Positions 18,438 through 28,142 of a stretch of DNA of 64,000 nucleotides are shown here, one piece after another. Under the pieces are notes generated by a model. It had not been told where the DNA came from and searched no databases. It saw nothing but the letters and a program-made list of their open reading frames with translations. A program made the position numbers and the translations under genes. Each line of letters begins with the position of its first letter. The stretch's first letter is position 1. This stretch comes from Acidobacteriota bacterium (lineage in GTDB: Bacteria; Acidobacteriota; Thermoanaerobaculia; Multivoradales; J023): the NCBI GenBank assembly GCA_029263395.1, contig JAJCXO010000004.1, forward strand, positions 1 through 64,000, written 5' to 3'.

Positions 18438-21197
18438 ATGGGCAAGAGCCGGCAACTCTTGGCCCCCGAGGTTGTGCAGACCTCGTCGATGGATTGTGGC
18501 CCGGCGTCGCTCAAGAGCCTGCTCGGCGGGCATCGCATCGAGGTTGGTTACGACCGGCTGCGGGAAGCCTGCCAAACCGATGTCGACGGTACGTCGATCA
18601 GTACAATGGAAGAGGTGGCGGTGCAACTTGGCCTCGAGGCCGAGCAGATCATGCTGCCGCTGGATCATCTTTTCCTTCCTGAGGCCCACGCTCTGCCAGC
18701 CATTGTTGTGGTCACCAATCCGATTGGTGTGACCCATTTTGTGGTGGTGTGGCGGTGTAATGGCCCGTGGGTTCAGGTTATGGATCCGGCTGTTGGTCGC
18801 CATTGGGTGCGGCGCGACACGTTGCTGCGCGATGTCTACACGCACCGTCAGGCGGTGCCCGCCGCGGGTTGGCGAGAGTGGGCAGGGACTGAGGAAGCGC
18901 ATGAGACTCTGACGGCTCGCATGGCGGCGCTGAAGATCGCACTGAGGCAGCGTTCTCAGTTGGTGGGCGATGCGCTCGCAGATCCGGATTGGCGGCCCCT
19001 CGCCCGTCTCGACGCGGCGGTTCGGATGGTGGCCTCCATCGTCGACGCAGGTGGGGTTTCTAAAGGTGCCACCGCGACCGCCTTGCTGCACGGCATCCTG
19101 GAAGAAGCCGCGGCTGAAGACGCCAGAGCGGCATTGGCTGCTCGAGCCGGCCGCGAAGCCGGAAGCGGAGCCAGCGTCGAAGCCGAGAACAATGTTATTC
19201 CCGACGTCTACTGGGCTGTTCGACCGGTAGAGGACGATCCGGAGATGGGTCAGATGCTCGAGTTACGCGGCGGGGTGATGGTGCGGTCGAAAGGGCTTTC
19301 TGAACCCTCACCATCCGACTTGTCAGAAGCTGGCGGGTCCTCTGGCGGACTTTCCGCCGAGCTTTCGGCCGCCTTGACCGAACCCACCATGCGACCTGGC
19401 CGAGAGCTGTGGAAGACCTTGGCAGCCGACGGTCTGCAAGCGCCCATCGTGTTTGCGGTTGCGTTGGCGATCGCCACCGGTGCCACCATTGTGCAAGTCC
19501 TGTTCTTCCGAGGTCTTCTCGACCTTGGTGCCCGGCTGGTTTTACCCGAGCAGCGTTTGGTTGCGGCTTTGGCCCTGACCTTGTTCCTGGTACTCGGTGT
19601 GCTGCTGGAGATTCCAACCGCAGCCACCGTGTTGCGGTTTGGCCGTCGCCTCGAGGCACGTCTTCGGCGTCGTTTTTTGACCCAGACGGCCCGCCTCGCC
19701 GACCGCTATTTCCGCAGCCGATTGGCCTCTGACATGGCGGAGCGCAGCCACAACACCCACATGCTGCATGAAGTCCCGGAGCTTGGCGCCGCCACCCTGC
19801 GCCTGGTGTTCCAAGCTTTGATGACCACCGCCGGCATCATCTGGCTCGATCCGGGGATTGCGCCGGTGGCCCTGTTGGCACTAGCGGTGGCCTTGGCGGT
19901 GCCATTTGTCACCCAACCGCTACTTGCCGAGACCGACTTGCGGGTGCGCAATCATGCCGGTGCGCTGAGCCGATTTTACCTCGACGCGCTGTTGGGTTTG
20001 GTGCCGGCGCGCAACCATGGTGCCGAGCGACCGATGCGCCGTGAGCACGAAGGGCTCCTATTGGATTGGCAGCAGTCACTGCTGCGCAGCGAACGCGCCA
20101 AGTTGTGGATGAGCGCAACCCAAGCGTTGGCCGGGTATGGACTGGCGATTTGGCTGGTGTTCCGTCATCTGGCGAATAATGAAGGTGTAGGGCAGATCCT
20201 GCTGTTGGCCTATTGGGCGCTTTACCTGCAGACTATCGGTGAGAACCTCGGGGTTGTCGGCCGTCAGGTACCGCACGTTCGGAATGTGACGCGGCGGTTG
20301 CTGGAGCCCTTGGGGCTGGAGGTCACGGCTGAACCGGAAACGACCGATGCGCCGACGCACGACCCATCGGCGGCCGATGGTGGAGTGGCGATCGGGTTCC
20401 ACGGTACCCGAGTGGTGGCAGGCGGTCATACGATCCTCGACGGTATCAACCTCGAGATTGGCGCCGGCAGCCATGTTGCGGTGGTTGGAGCCTCCGGTGC
20501 AGGCAAGTCGTCCCTCGTGGGCCTGTTGCTGGGCTGGCACGAAGCGGCTGCCGGTCGAGTCACAGTCGACGGCCGTGAACTCGGTGCCGCTCAACTCAGT
20601 AAGCTTCGACACCAAATCGCCTGGGTCGATCCGGCGGTCCAATTATGGAATCGGCCGTTGATGGCTAATCTGCGTTATGGCTCCAGAGGCCGAGCTGACG
20701 AGTTGATTGCGGGTGCAATCGAGGTCGCACAGCTGCGTGGGTTGCTCGAGCGGCTGCCGGAAGGGTTGCAGACCTGGCTCGGCGAAGGCGGCGCGCTGGT
20801 CTCCGGCGGCGAAGGCCAGCGGGTCCGGTTAGCCCGGGCTCTGCTGCGTCAAGATGCCAGGCTAGTCATCCTCGACGAGCCGTTTCGAGGCCTCGATCGG
20901 ACCCAGCGTCAGGTGCTGACCCGTCAAGCTCGGGAATGGTGGCGAGACAGTACCGTGCTCTACATCTCCCACGATCTCGCCGAGACCCGGGATTTTGACC
21001 GGGTGTTGGTCTTGGAGTCCGGGCGAGTTACCGAGGACGGTCGGCCGGATCAGCTGGAGTCGGTGCCGGAGTCGCGGTATGGCACGCTGTTGGCTGCGGA
21101 GGCTGACTTGCGCCGAGAGTTGGCCGACGGTACCGGCTGGCGGCGTTGGCAAGTTGCAGGCGGAGCACTGGCTGAGCAGGTTCCAAACGATGCTTGA
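18438..21197 (+). CDS. Peptidase C39-containing ABC transporter (PCAT)
   Basis: A 919-residue fusion. The N-terminal C39 peptidase has Q14, catalytic C20 ('SMDCGPASL'), H100 ('THFVVVW') and D116 ('VMDPAVG'), so it should be active. A stretch of about 180 residues rich in Ala, Glu and Ser follows (roughly 150-330), unusual for PCATs. Then come six transmembrane helices and a nucleotide-binding domain with Walker A 'GASGAGKSS', signature 'VSGGEGQRVRLARAL', Walker B 'LVILDEPF' and H-loop 'ISHD'. Such proteins cleave a leader, usually after Gly-Gly, and export the peptide. Normal length is near 700, so the insert stands out. Its 3' end overlaps the next gene by eight bases. Confidence 0.9.
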   Translation: MGKSRQLLAPEVVQTSSMDCGPASLKSLLGGHRIEVGYDRLREACQTDVDGTSISTMEEVAVQLGLEAEQIMLPLDHLFLPEAHALPAIVVVTNPIGVTHFVVVWRCNGPWVQVMDPAVGRHWVRRDTLLRDVYTHRQAVPAAGWREWAGTEEAHETLTARMAALKIALRQRSQLVGDALADPDWRPLARLDAAVRMVASIVDAGGVSKGATATALLHGILEEAAAEDARAALAARAGREAGSGASVEAENNVIPDVYWAVRPVEDDPEMGQMLELRGGVMVRSKGLSEPSPSDLSEAGGSSGGLSAELSAALTEPTMRPGRELWKTLAADGLQAPIVFAVALAIATGATIVQVLFFRGLLDLGARLVLPEQRLVAALALTLFLVLGVLLEIPTAATVLRFGRRLEARLRRRFLTQTARLADRYFRSRLASDMAERSHNTHMLHEVPELGAATLRLVFQALMTTAGIIWLDPGIAPVALLALAVALAVPFVTQPLLAETDLRVRNHAGALSRFYLDALLGLVPARNHGAERPMRREHEGLLLDWQQSLLRSERAKLWMSATQALAGYGLAIWLVFRHLANNEGVGQILLLAYWALYLQTIGENLGVVGRQVPHVRNVTRRLLEPLGLEVTAEPETTDAPTHDPSAADGGVAIGFHGTRVVAGGHTILDGINLEIGAGSHVAVVGASGAGKSSLVGLLLGWHEAAAGRVTVDGRELGAAQLSKLRHQIAWVDPAVQLWNRPLMANLRYGSRGRADELIAGAIEVAQLRGLLERLPEGLQTWLGEGGALVSGGEGQRVRLARALLRQDARLVILDEPFRGLDRTQRQVLTRQAREWWRDSTVLYISHDLAETRDFDRVLVLESGRVTEDGRPDQLESVPESRYGTLLAAEADLRRELADGTGWRRWQVAGGALAEQVPNDA

Positions 21198-23409
21198 GGT
21201 CGGTAGGGGTGAGGGCTGGAACCTGGCTTGGCCGTTGGAGCGGGCCGAAGAAGCACTCGAGCTGTTGGCTCTCGAGAGTGGTTTGGTACGGCGTACGAGT
21301 CCAGCCGCTGACGAGTCTGATACGTCAGCCACTAGTCAGGCAGAAACACAGGATGAGGCTACTTCACTGCCAGATATCGAGCCGCGACTGACTGCCGTCG
21401 TCGACCGTCTTGGGCTGGAGATTGAGGCGGTCGACACGCCGCATGACGAGACCGAAGCGTTAATACAAAACTGTGGCCCAGCCCTGTTGCGGATCGTGGA
21501 CCCTGCAACCGGTTCGGAGAGCCCGCAAAGCGCCAACTATCGTTTGCTGGCGGTGCTTGGACCGCGCCGCCGCGGGGTGTCGATTCTGGCTCCCGATCTG
21601 ACGGTACATCGGGTGTCGGTATCCGACGTCAGGGATTGGTTGTGTCGTGAGATCGAAGCTCCGGTGCTGCCCAAGGTCGAGCGCCTGCTGACCCAACTGC
21701 AAGCCACGGTCAAGGTCACCCCACGGCGAGCGGATCGCGCCCGGCAGGCTTTGCTCAGGGAGCGGTTGCGTCGCGCACGGATCCGTCACTGCTGGTTGCT
21801 GCGTCGACAACCTGGCGCCAGTTTCTGGCAGCAAATGACGGCAGCCGGTACGGTGCGCCATGCGGCCCAGTTTTTGGGCCTCTACGTGATCGCTTATGGG
21901 CTGGTGCTGACGTCCTGGTGGGTCTTGGGCCAGGGCGCGCTCAGTGGTCATTTGTCCCGTGACTGGCTGCTGGCTTGGGCGTTGCTGTTGATTACCTCGG
22001 TGGTACCCCATCAAGGCTCCCTGTGGACCCAGGCGAAAATTGCTGCGAGTGTTGGCACGTTGCTCAAGCGTCGGCTGTTACAAGGCGCCCTGCGGCTCGA
22101 ACCCGACGAGATCCGGCGTCATGGAGCCGGCCAGTTACTCGGTCGGGTGATCGAATCCGAGGCGCTACAAACCCACGCCTTGCAGGGTGGCTTCCTGGCA
22201 ATTCTCGGTGGGCTCGAGGTCGCGATGTCGGGTTGGGTGTTGAGTCAAGGCGCCATGGGTGGGTTGCATCTGTTGCTGCTTGGCGTGTGGCTGTTGGTGG
22301 TCGGTGTGGTGGGTTGGCGTTATCTGGTTCGGCGCCAAGAGTGGACCGACGATCGACTCGCCATGACTCATGATTTGGTCGAGAGCCTGGTGGGTCACCG
22401 TACCCGGCTGGCCCAGGAACGGCGGGAAGATTGGCACCAGCGTGAAGATCGTCTATTGGAGACCTACCTGGGCTCGTCGCGACGGGTGGATTGGCAGCGT
22501 GCGTTGTTGGCGGTTTCGGCGTTTGCTTGGATCTTGATCGGTATCGTGGGGCTGCTACCAGCGTTTGTGTCCGGCAGCGCGTCGACGGCGGCGCTGGCGC
22601 TCAGCATTGGTGGAGTGTTGTTGGGCTTCCGTGCCTTCAGCAAACTCACCCGCGGGTTCTCTTACCTCGCTGGTGCCTGGATCAGTTGGCAGCAAGCGGG
22701 GCCAATTTTTCATGCGGCCGGCAAAGCCGATGCCGAGGGTGTCGGGGGAGTGGCGTTAAGCTTGGCACCGCGTCCAGAAGAAGGTGCTGGACGTGGAGGC
22801 AAAGTCCTCGAGGCGCAGGATTTGGTTTACCGTTACCCAGGGCGAGTTCGGGCAGTGCTCGACGGATGCCAGCTCGAGCTGTTTGCCGGCGACCGGGTGT
22901 TGATCGAAGGACCGTCAGGAGGCGGAAAAAGTACACTTGCCGGCTTGCTCACCCGGCTGCGGAGTCCAGACTCGGGCCTGTTGCTGCTCGGTGGCCTCGA
23001 TCCACACACCATACCTGCCGCAGTGTGGCGTCGGCATGTGGTTGCGGCCCCTCAATTTCACGAGAACCACGTGTTCACCGAGACCTTTGCCTTCAATCTG
23101 CTGATGGGCCGTGGTTGGCCTCCGCGCCGTCAGGACATGGCCGATGCCAGTGCGGTGTGTGAGGAGTTGGGTCTCGGCGAGCTCTTGCAACGGATGCCCG
23201 CCGGTCTGTTGCAAGTGGTAGGGGAGACGGGATGGCAGCTCTCCCACGGTGAGCGTGGGCGCCTGTTCATGGCGCGCGCTTTGTTGCAAGGCGCTGACAT
23301 CGTAATCTTGGACGAGAGCTTTGCGGCGCTAGACCCGGAGAACTTTCAACGCGCCCTGGCTTGTGCTCTGCGCCGAGCGCCAACCCTGTTGATCATCGCC
23401 CACCCCTGA
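21190..23409 (+). CDS. Second ABC transporter of the exporter operon (TIGR03797-like)
   Basis: The protein has 739 residues from ATG 21190 (the frame is open from 20995, but that part duplicates the upstream gene in another frame). About 270 N-terminal residues without clear motif precede the transmembrane domain ('AAQFLGLYVIAYGLVLTSWWVLG'). The ATPase domain has Walker A 'GPSGGGKST', signature 'LSHGERGRLFMARAL' and Walker B 'IVILDESFAALD'. The protein ends exactly at the H-loop ('LLIIAHP'), 30 or more residues shorter than usual ATPase domains. In NHLM-type systems this partner forms a heterodimer with the C39 transporter. Confidence 0.87.
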   Translation: MLEVGRGEGWNLAWPLERAEEALELLALESGLVRRTSPAADESDTSATSQAETQDEATSLPDIEPRLTAVVDRLGLEIEAVDTPHDETEALIQNCGPALLRIVDPATGSESPQSANYRLLAVLGPRRRGVSILAPDLTVHRVSVSDVRDWLCREIEAPVLPKVERLLTQLQATVKVTPRRADRARQALLRERLRRARIRHCWLLRRQPGASFWQQMTAAGTVRHAAQFLGLYVIAYGLVLTSWWVLGQGALSGHLSRDWLLAWALLLITSVVPHQGSLWTQAKIAASVGTLLKRRLLQGALRLEPDEIRRHGAGQLLGRVIESEALQTHALQGGFLAILGGLEVAMSGWVLSQGAMGGLHLLLLGVWLLVVGVVGWRYLVRRQEWTDDRLAMTHDLVESLVGHRTRLAQERREDWHQREDRLLETYLGSSRRVDWQRALLAVSAFAWILIGIVGLLPAFVSGSASTAALALSIGGVLLGFRAFSKLTRGFSYLAGAWISWQQAGPIFHAAGKADAEGVGGVALSLAPRPEEGAGRGGKVLEAQDLVYRYPGRVRAVLDGCQLELFAGDRVLIEGPSGGGKSTLAGLLTRLRSPDSGLLLLGGLDPHTIPAAVWRRHVVAAPQFHENHVFTETFAFNLLMGRGWPPRRQDMADASAVCEELGLGELLQRMPAGLLQVVGETGWQLSHGERGRLFMARALLQGADIVILDESFAALDPENFQRALACALRRAPTLLIIAHP

Positions 23410-23528
23410 GACCCTTGGCGTCTTGCTCGTGTATATTGAGCGATAGATCGACACCGTTCAAAAGAGCCGTTCGGCGCCGGGCGTGCCGTGCCCTGACGCT
23501 GACTGCCGCAACACGAGGAGGACTTGTG

Positions 23529-26500
23529 ATGGCGAAGCAGGGGAAAAGCGACGACGGAACCGCGATCGAACCGAGGGTTGACCGGCAGCCGGGAATGGAA
23601 CGGCGACAGTTCTTACAAGTTGGACTGTTGGGAGGTGCTGCCGCCGCAGCTGGCGTAATACCCACAGTCGCTGAGCCTGTGCCGACTGAACCTGCGCCCG
23701 AGCCTCACACTGACACGACAGCCCAAGCTTCCAAACAAGACGACTGCAAAGGGCGGCGTCCGCAGCCTGCGCCGCTCGAGTGCCAGGTCCCCAACGTCAA
23801 GGGGGCGCTCGAGAATTGGAACGAACCTTGGGTGTGGCGGCCTGGGGACTGGCCGGGCCAGCAGCTGGATCTCAATGTGGTGATCAACCAGAATCCTGGC
23901 ATCGAAGTAGGGCTCGGTAATCCCGGCTCGATCTTCTTCAGCTTCGGTGGCAATACCCCCGGCCCGACGATTCGGATGCGGGGTGACGAGACCCTATCGG
24001 TCAAGCTGCGCAATCTGCTCAGTGAAGACTTTGGTGAGAACTTTGTCGGTCCATTTCCGGATCTCGGCGACCTGCCGTTGGCGAAGGGTTCCAAACCGTC
24101 CAAGGTGGCTCGACCGCCGGTGAACGCTGGCTGTGATGGCCCGGTCAACGTCTGTGATCTGAAGCCGCTGCCGGTTTCGCCCTGTGAGTCCGACGGACCG
24201 TCGAAACCAAGTCCCCAAAAGGAACTCGAGCAGCTCGTGATCGAGAAGGGGAAGCAGCGTGGCCAGCACCGTTTCGATTTCTGTCTCGGTGAGCACACCA
24301 ACGGCCTACATTCGGCCCACGTCACCAACATGCACACCCATGGACTGCATGTGCGACCCGACAAGAATCCTGACGGCACCAACTCCGACAATGTCATTTT
24401 GCGGGTGCTCAGCCAGGGAGATTTCAAGCGCCGCGAGCGGGCGGTGATGGGGGAGCCTGGGGAGCGTTGTATCTGCAACACGCCGAGTTCAAGGCCGGTG
24501 TGTAAACAATGCGGCGGTTCGGTCGTCGAGCCGTCCGAATGTGCCACCGGCGAAGGGCCGGTCGATCCGACCTCGGCCTGTCGCTTCCTGCGTCGTCCTG
24601 AGCAGACCTTCTTCATTCGTGACGATGAGATTGTCGGCGAGGCCGACTACGAGTTCCGCCTCGGCAACGTGATGGGTGATCCCAATCAACCTCACCCGCC
24701 GGGCACATTCTGGTACCACCCCCACGCCCACGGCGCCACCGACATTCAGGTGTCGAGTGGCATGGCTGGTTATTTGATCATCGAGGGCGCCGAGGACGAC
24801 AACATCAACTGTCGGCTGACCGGCATCCCGAATCCCAACCCGTCACTCAAAACCGGCCCGTGGGACTATCGCGAGCGTTTGATGTTCATGCAGCGGGTGT
24901 TCCCAACCAACACCGAGGGAGATCCAGACGCCGCGCCCAAGTCACGACTCAAGAAAGTCCCGACGCCAACCGCCAACGGCAGCGAAAAGGCGGGAGTCAT
25001 CAACATGCGGCGGGGTGCCGTCGAACGGTGGCGGGTCCTCAACGGCAGCGTTGACGGCCGTGGTTACAAACGGTTCATGGTGGTCAAAGGGCACTACGAC
25101 ATCGTCACCACCGGTTTTGCGCCAACCGTTGCCGAAGCGGATGTGCCACGTCCTCAGCAGGCGGTGCCGATCAACATGTTGGTCAAGATCGGCCCCGACA
25201 ATCAGCCGATTCTGAAGCCGGTGACACCTCCCGAACTAGAGGCCGCCAAGTGCCATCTCTTCCAGTTGTCAATCGACGGCATCACCTTGGTGCGGACGGT
25301 GGAGAAGGGCGGCAAGCAGGTGCCGGAGTACTACATCAAGGATCTCGCCAAGCAGATCTATCAATGCCCGGCTCCGGGCCCCGGAGGCCCGTCACCCAAG
25401 ATCCCTGCTGATCTCTTGGGCGGTAAGGTCCAACCCATGTGCCGCAACGCAGAAGGTGAGGAGGTGCCGGTCAACACCCCCAACGCCCGCAAGCTGCGGA
25501 CGGTCGAAAACGTCTTCAAGAACGCCGACACCATTCGCAATGCCTGGGTGCGTCCCAACGAGTTCTACATGGGGCCGGCCAACCGTACCGACGTGTTCTT
25601 CCAGCTGCCACCGGACGCCAAGTGTGGCGACATCTACACCGTGTTGGCCAAGGCGGTCGCGATTCACGCCGACACGCCGGTGTTCAGCTTGCAAGAGTCG
25701 GTCAACTGTCCCAATCCCAGCCCGGGGCCGAGTGACATCATCGTGGCCCACATCGTGGTGGTGAGCGACGACCTGGTTGACGGTGTGAAAGATCGGCCCA
25801 AGAGTGTGCCGATCGATCAGACCTTTGATCATCTGATGATGGACGTCCAAAAGTGTTTGCCGGAGGAGGTATTGCCCTACCTGCATCCGATCACCGACGA
25901 GGAGTTGGCGATCCGAGGGAGTGGGACCGGCAGCGATGGCAAATACCGCACCCGCGTCTCCTACTATTCGGGTTGGGGCAATGAGGGTTTACCCTTGGTC
26001 ACCACCGATCCGGCAGATCCTTCTTGTAAAGCCTTTTCAGAGTTTATCGAAGGCAAGAACCGCAAAACACCCAACGGCCCAGAGCTGCGAGATCTGCGCT
26101 ACATGTGGGTCGACGAAAATGGCAACGCCGTGCCGGCACCGAAGCAGCCATCGAAGTCCGATATCGCCGTGCTGCTATCGCCACGGACCCGCACCATGGG
26201 GATCAACCACGGCACCCAGCCGTCGGCCGACGACAAGGACTACGATCACCATCTGCGCGGTCGTAAGTTCAATCCGGGCGACTCCGAACGCCCCTTTGTG
26301 CTGGTCAACACCTGTGAGGAATGGGCGGTTTACAACACCTCGCAGACGTTGTGGGGTTATACCGACACCTCGGAGGCGGGCGAAGCCAAACATCCGCAGC
26401 CCGGGCAGTTCCGGGGCCACTACGTGTCTTATCCGATCACGCGACGGGAAGGGCAAGACGAGTTCTGGCGGTGCGAGAACCTCGACACCGAAAGCGGTAT

Positions 26501-27101
26501 TCCCGACTTTCGGGTGGTGTCACGGGCCATCGATCATCCCTTCCACATCCACCAGAATCCGTTCTGGGTGTTGCGGATCGAAATCCCGGACGAAAATGGC
26601 AAATTGGTCAATATTCTGCCCGAGCCGCGCTGGATGGATACGTCGTGGATTCCGCGTAATAACGGCCGTATCGTCTTTCGTTCACGGTTCCCGGACTACG
26701 TCGGCATTGCGGTCCATCATTGCCATATCTTGCAGCACGAGGACAACGGCATGATGACGGCGATGCAGCTGACACCGTTTCCCGAACTCGCCAACCCAGA
26801 GCAGCGACAACACGTTGCCGACGGGACGCAGCCTTGTGAACAAAGTCCAGAGGACGTCGACAAGATCTACCCGCGTCCGACGTTGGAGGAGTCTTACATC
26901 CGGAACTTCACCTTCCTCGACTCCAATATTCCAGCGGCCAAGGATCCGAGTTTGCCGCCGGTTTACATCGCGCCCAAGCCGGGTGCGCCGACGCGGGTGC
27001 CGAATACGGGGCAGAACTACCCCGGCTTCAAGGTTGAGCCACCGTCCTGGCCGCCAGCCAAGAGAAAGTCCGGCGAGAAGAAGTCAGGCAAGAAGAAGTA
27101 G
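23529..27101 (+). CDS. Very large Tat-exported multicopper oxidase
   Basis: The protein has 1190 residues from the ATG at 23529, which follows GAGGAGGA; an upstream in-frame start is not needed. A twin-arginine signal 'ERRQFLQVGLLGGAAAAAG' is near residue 20. All four copper-site motifs are present but far apart: 'NMHTHGLHV' near 268, 'WYHPHAHG' near 396, 'HPFHIHQNPFW' near 1004 and 'HHCHILQHEDNGMM' near 1065, which contains the type 1 His-Cys-His-Met pattern. Ordinary laccases have about 500 residues; the 600-residue middle contains extra domains, and the N-terminal part is Cys-rich. The C-terminus is Lys-rich. Substrate is unknown; phenolics, metals such as Mn or Cu, or a secreted polymer are possible. 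Confidence 0.9.
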   Translation: MAKQGKSDDGTAIEPRVDRQPGMERRQFLQVGLLGGAAAAAGVIPTVAEPVPTEPAPEPHTDTTAQASKQDDCKGRRPQPAPLECQVPNVKGALENWNEPWVWRPGDWPGQQLDLNVVINQNPGIEVGLGNPGSIFFSFGGNTPGPTIRMRGDETLSVKLRNLLSEDFGENFVGPFPDLGDLPLAKGSKPSKVARPPVNAGCDGPVNVCDLKPLPVSPCESDGPSKPSPQKELEQLVIEKGKQRGQHRFDFCLGEHTNGLHSAHVTNMHTHGLHVRPDKNPDGTNSDNVILRVLSQGDFKRRERAVMGEPGERCICNTPSSRPVCKQCGGSVVEPSECATGEGPVDPTSACRFLRRPEQTFFIRDDEIVGEADYEFRLGNVMGDPNQPHPPGTFWYHPHAHGATDIQVSSGMAGYLIIEGAEDDNINCRLTGIPNPNPSLKTGPWDYRERLMFMQRVFPTNTEGDPDAAPKSRLKKVPTPTANGSEKAGVINMRRGAVERWRVLNGSVDGRGYKRFMVVKGHYDIVTTGFAPTVAEADVPRPQQAVPINMLVKIGPDNQPILKPVTPPELEAAKCHLFQLSIDGITLVRTVEKGGKQVPEYYIKDLAKQIYQCPAPGPGGPSPKIPADLLGGKVQPMCRNAEGEEVPVNTPNARKLRTVENVFKNADTIRNAWVRPNEFYMGPANRTDVFFQLPPDAKCGDIYTVLAKAVAIHADTPVFSLQESVNCPNPSPGPSDIIVAHIVVVSDDLVDGVKDRPKSVPIDQTFDHLMMDVQKCLPEEVLPYLHPITDEELAIRGSGTGSDGKYRTRVSYYSGWGNEGLPLVTTDPADPSCKAFSEFIEGKNRKTPNGPELRDLRYMWVDENGNAVPAPKQPSKSDIAVLLSPRTRTMGINHGTQPSADDKDYDHHLRGRKFNPGDSERPFVLVNTCEEWAVYNTSQTLWGYTDTSEAGEAKHPQPGQFRGHYVSYPITRREGQDEFWRCENLDTESGIPDFRVVSRAIDHPFHIHQNPFWVLRIEIPDENGKLVNILPEPRWMDTSWIPRNNGRIVFRSRFPDYVGIAVHHCHILQHEDNGMMTAMQLTPFPELANPEQRQHVADGTQPCEQSPEDVDKIYPRPTLEESYIRNFTFLDSNIPAAKDPSLPPVYIAPKPGAPTRVPNTGQNYPGFKVEPPSWPPAKRKSGEKKSGKKK

Positions 27102-27120
27102 ATCCTAGAGACCCAGACGA

Positions 27121-28035
27121 ATGAACCTCAAGCTCCAAGTTGGTCTCACGCTAGGTCTCATTTTGGTGGTGTGGCTCGCTTATGCCGCCTTATTGCAGAC
27201 GACGCTGGGTTGGGGCTTGGGTGCGTTTGCCGGTTTCTTCTGCGCCATCATCCTGCTGGTTCTGGTGGCGATTGTGCTGGCGTTCCTGCGTCAGCGTCGT
27301 GCAGCACGGTTGGTGGCAGCCTCGCGCCTCGCCTGGCCACGGGAGAGCGGTTATGCCATGTTCGAAGGCCGACTCGAGCCGGTGGTCGAGTCGGTCGCGT
27401 CACCGATGTCTGGCAAGCCCTGTGTGGCTTGGGAGTACGAGTTTGAAACCTCGGCCCTCGACGAGGCGGGGAAGGTTGATCCACGGCGCAACTTCGAGTG
27501 GTTCGGTATCGGGCAAGTGGCCCTCCAGATCGTGATGCCTTACGGCAACATCCCGATTCGCGCCGGGGCGATGTTCGAGACGCAGAACAAACAGCGAGTC
27601 AAAAGGGCCGAGGGTGCGGAGGGTGCGGAGCGATTACGCAGCCTACCCACACTCCAAGTCGTCGAAGGTGCTTCGAGTTTCGGTTCGATGTTGACGCACT
27701 TGGATGGACTCTTTGGTGACGAGGACGGCGACGTCCGGCTCGATTACGTGAAGGGGCCGTGGGAGTCGTCCGTTCGCACCGGTAAACCGAAGATGATGTA
27801 CGAGAAGAGGGGCGAGGCCGGCGACAACGTGGTGGTGGCGGGAGTGTTCGACACGTCGCAACGGGCTATCGTCCGCAGCCGTCACGGGGTGTTGATCGCC
27901 TCCGGGAAACCTGGAACGTCCGACGGGTCGATCACGTCACCGGCGGAGTATGGGCTGATGCTCTTCATACTCGGACTCAACATCGTGACGCATGCACTGG
28001 TTGTGTTTGTGCTCGTCAGGCCGCCCGATTTTTGA
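27121..28035 (+). CDS. Membrane protein with GIDE-like domain
   Basis: A 304-residue protein with two N-terminal transmembrane helices (about 5-28 and 32-58) and one at the C-terminus. Between them lies a soluble domain with 'EGRLEPVVESVASPMSGKPCVAWEYEFE' and 'GVFDTSQRAIVRSRHGVLIASG'. The 'SP.SG.PCV' pattern resembles the GIDE/MULAN intermembrane domain shared by mitochondrial E3 ligases and bacterial membrane proteins; no RING is present. It starts 19 bp after the multicopper oxidase, so the two probably share a transcript. Function unknown. Confidence 0.7.
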   Translation: MNLKLQVGLTLGLILVVWLAYAALLQTTLGWGLGAFAGFFCAIILLVLVAIVLAFLRQRRAARLVAASRLAWPRESGYAMFEGRLEPVVESVASPMSGKPCVAWEYEFETSALDEAGKVDPRRNFEWFGIGQVALQIVMPYGNIPIRAGAMFETQNKQRVKRAEGAEGAERLRSLPTLQVVEGASSFGSMLTHLDGLFGDEDGDVRLDYVKGPWESSVRTGKPKMMYEKRGEAGDNVVVAGVFDTSQRAIVRSRHGVLIASGKPGTSDGSITSPAEYGLMLFILGLNIVTHALVVFVLVRPPDF

Positions 28036-28142
28036 CGCGACAGTTATCTATCCCTAGCCCCGTACCCGGTGGCTGATAGCTGCGATTGATGAGTTCTAAG
28101 TTCACCCTTTCGGCAGGCATGACGAGCCAGCTTGGTGCGGCT

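Noticed and set aside
18366-19091. 241-codon minus-strand open frame over the C39 domain
   Set aside because: It is antisense to the well-supported C39 transporter and lacks any recognisable motif.
23361-23528. N-terminal extension of the multicopper oxidase frame
   Set aside because: The extension overlaps the end of the ABC transporter gene, and a strong ribosome-binding site with a twin-arginine signal supports the ATG at 23529.
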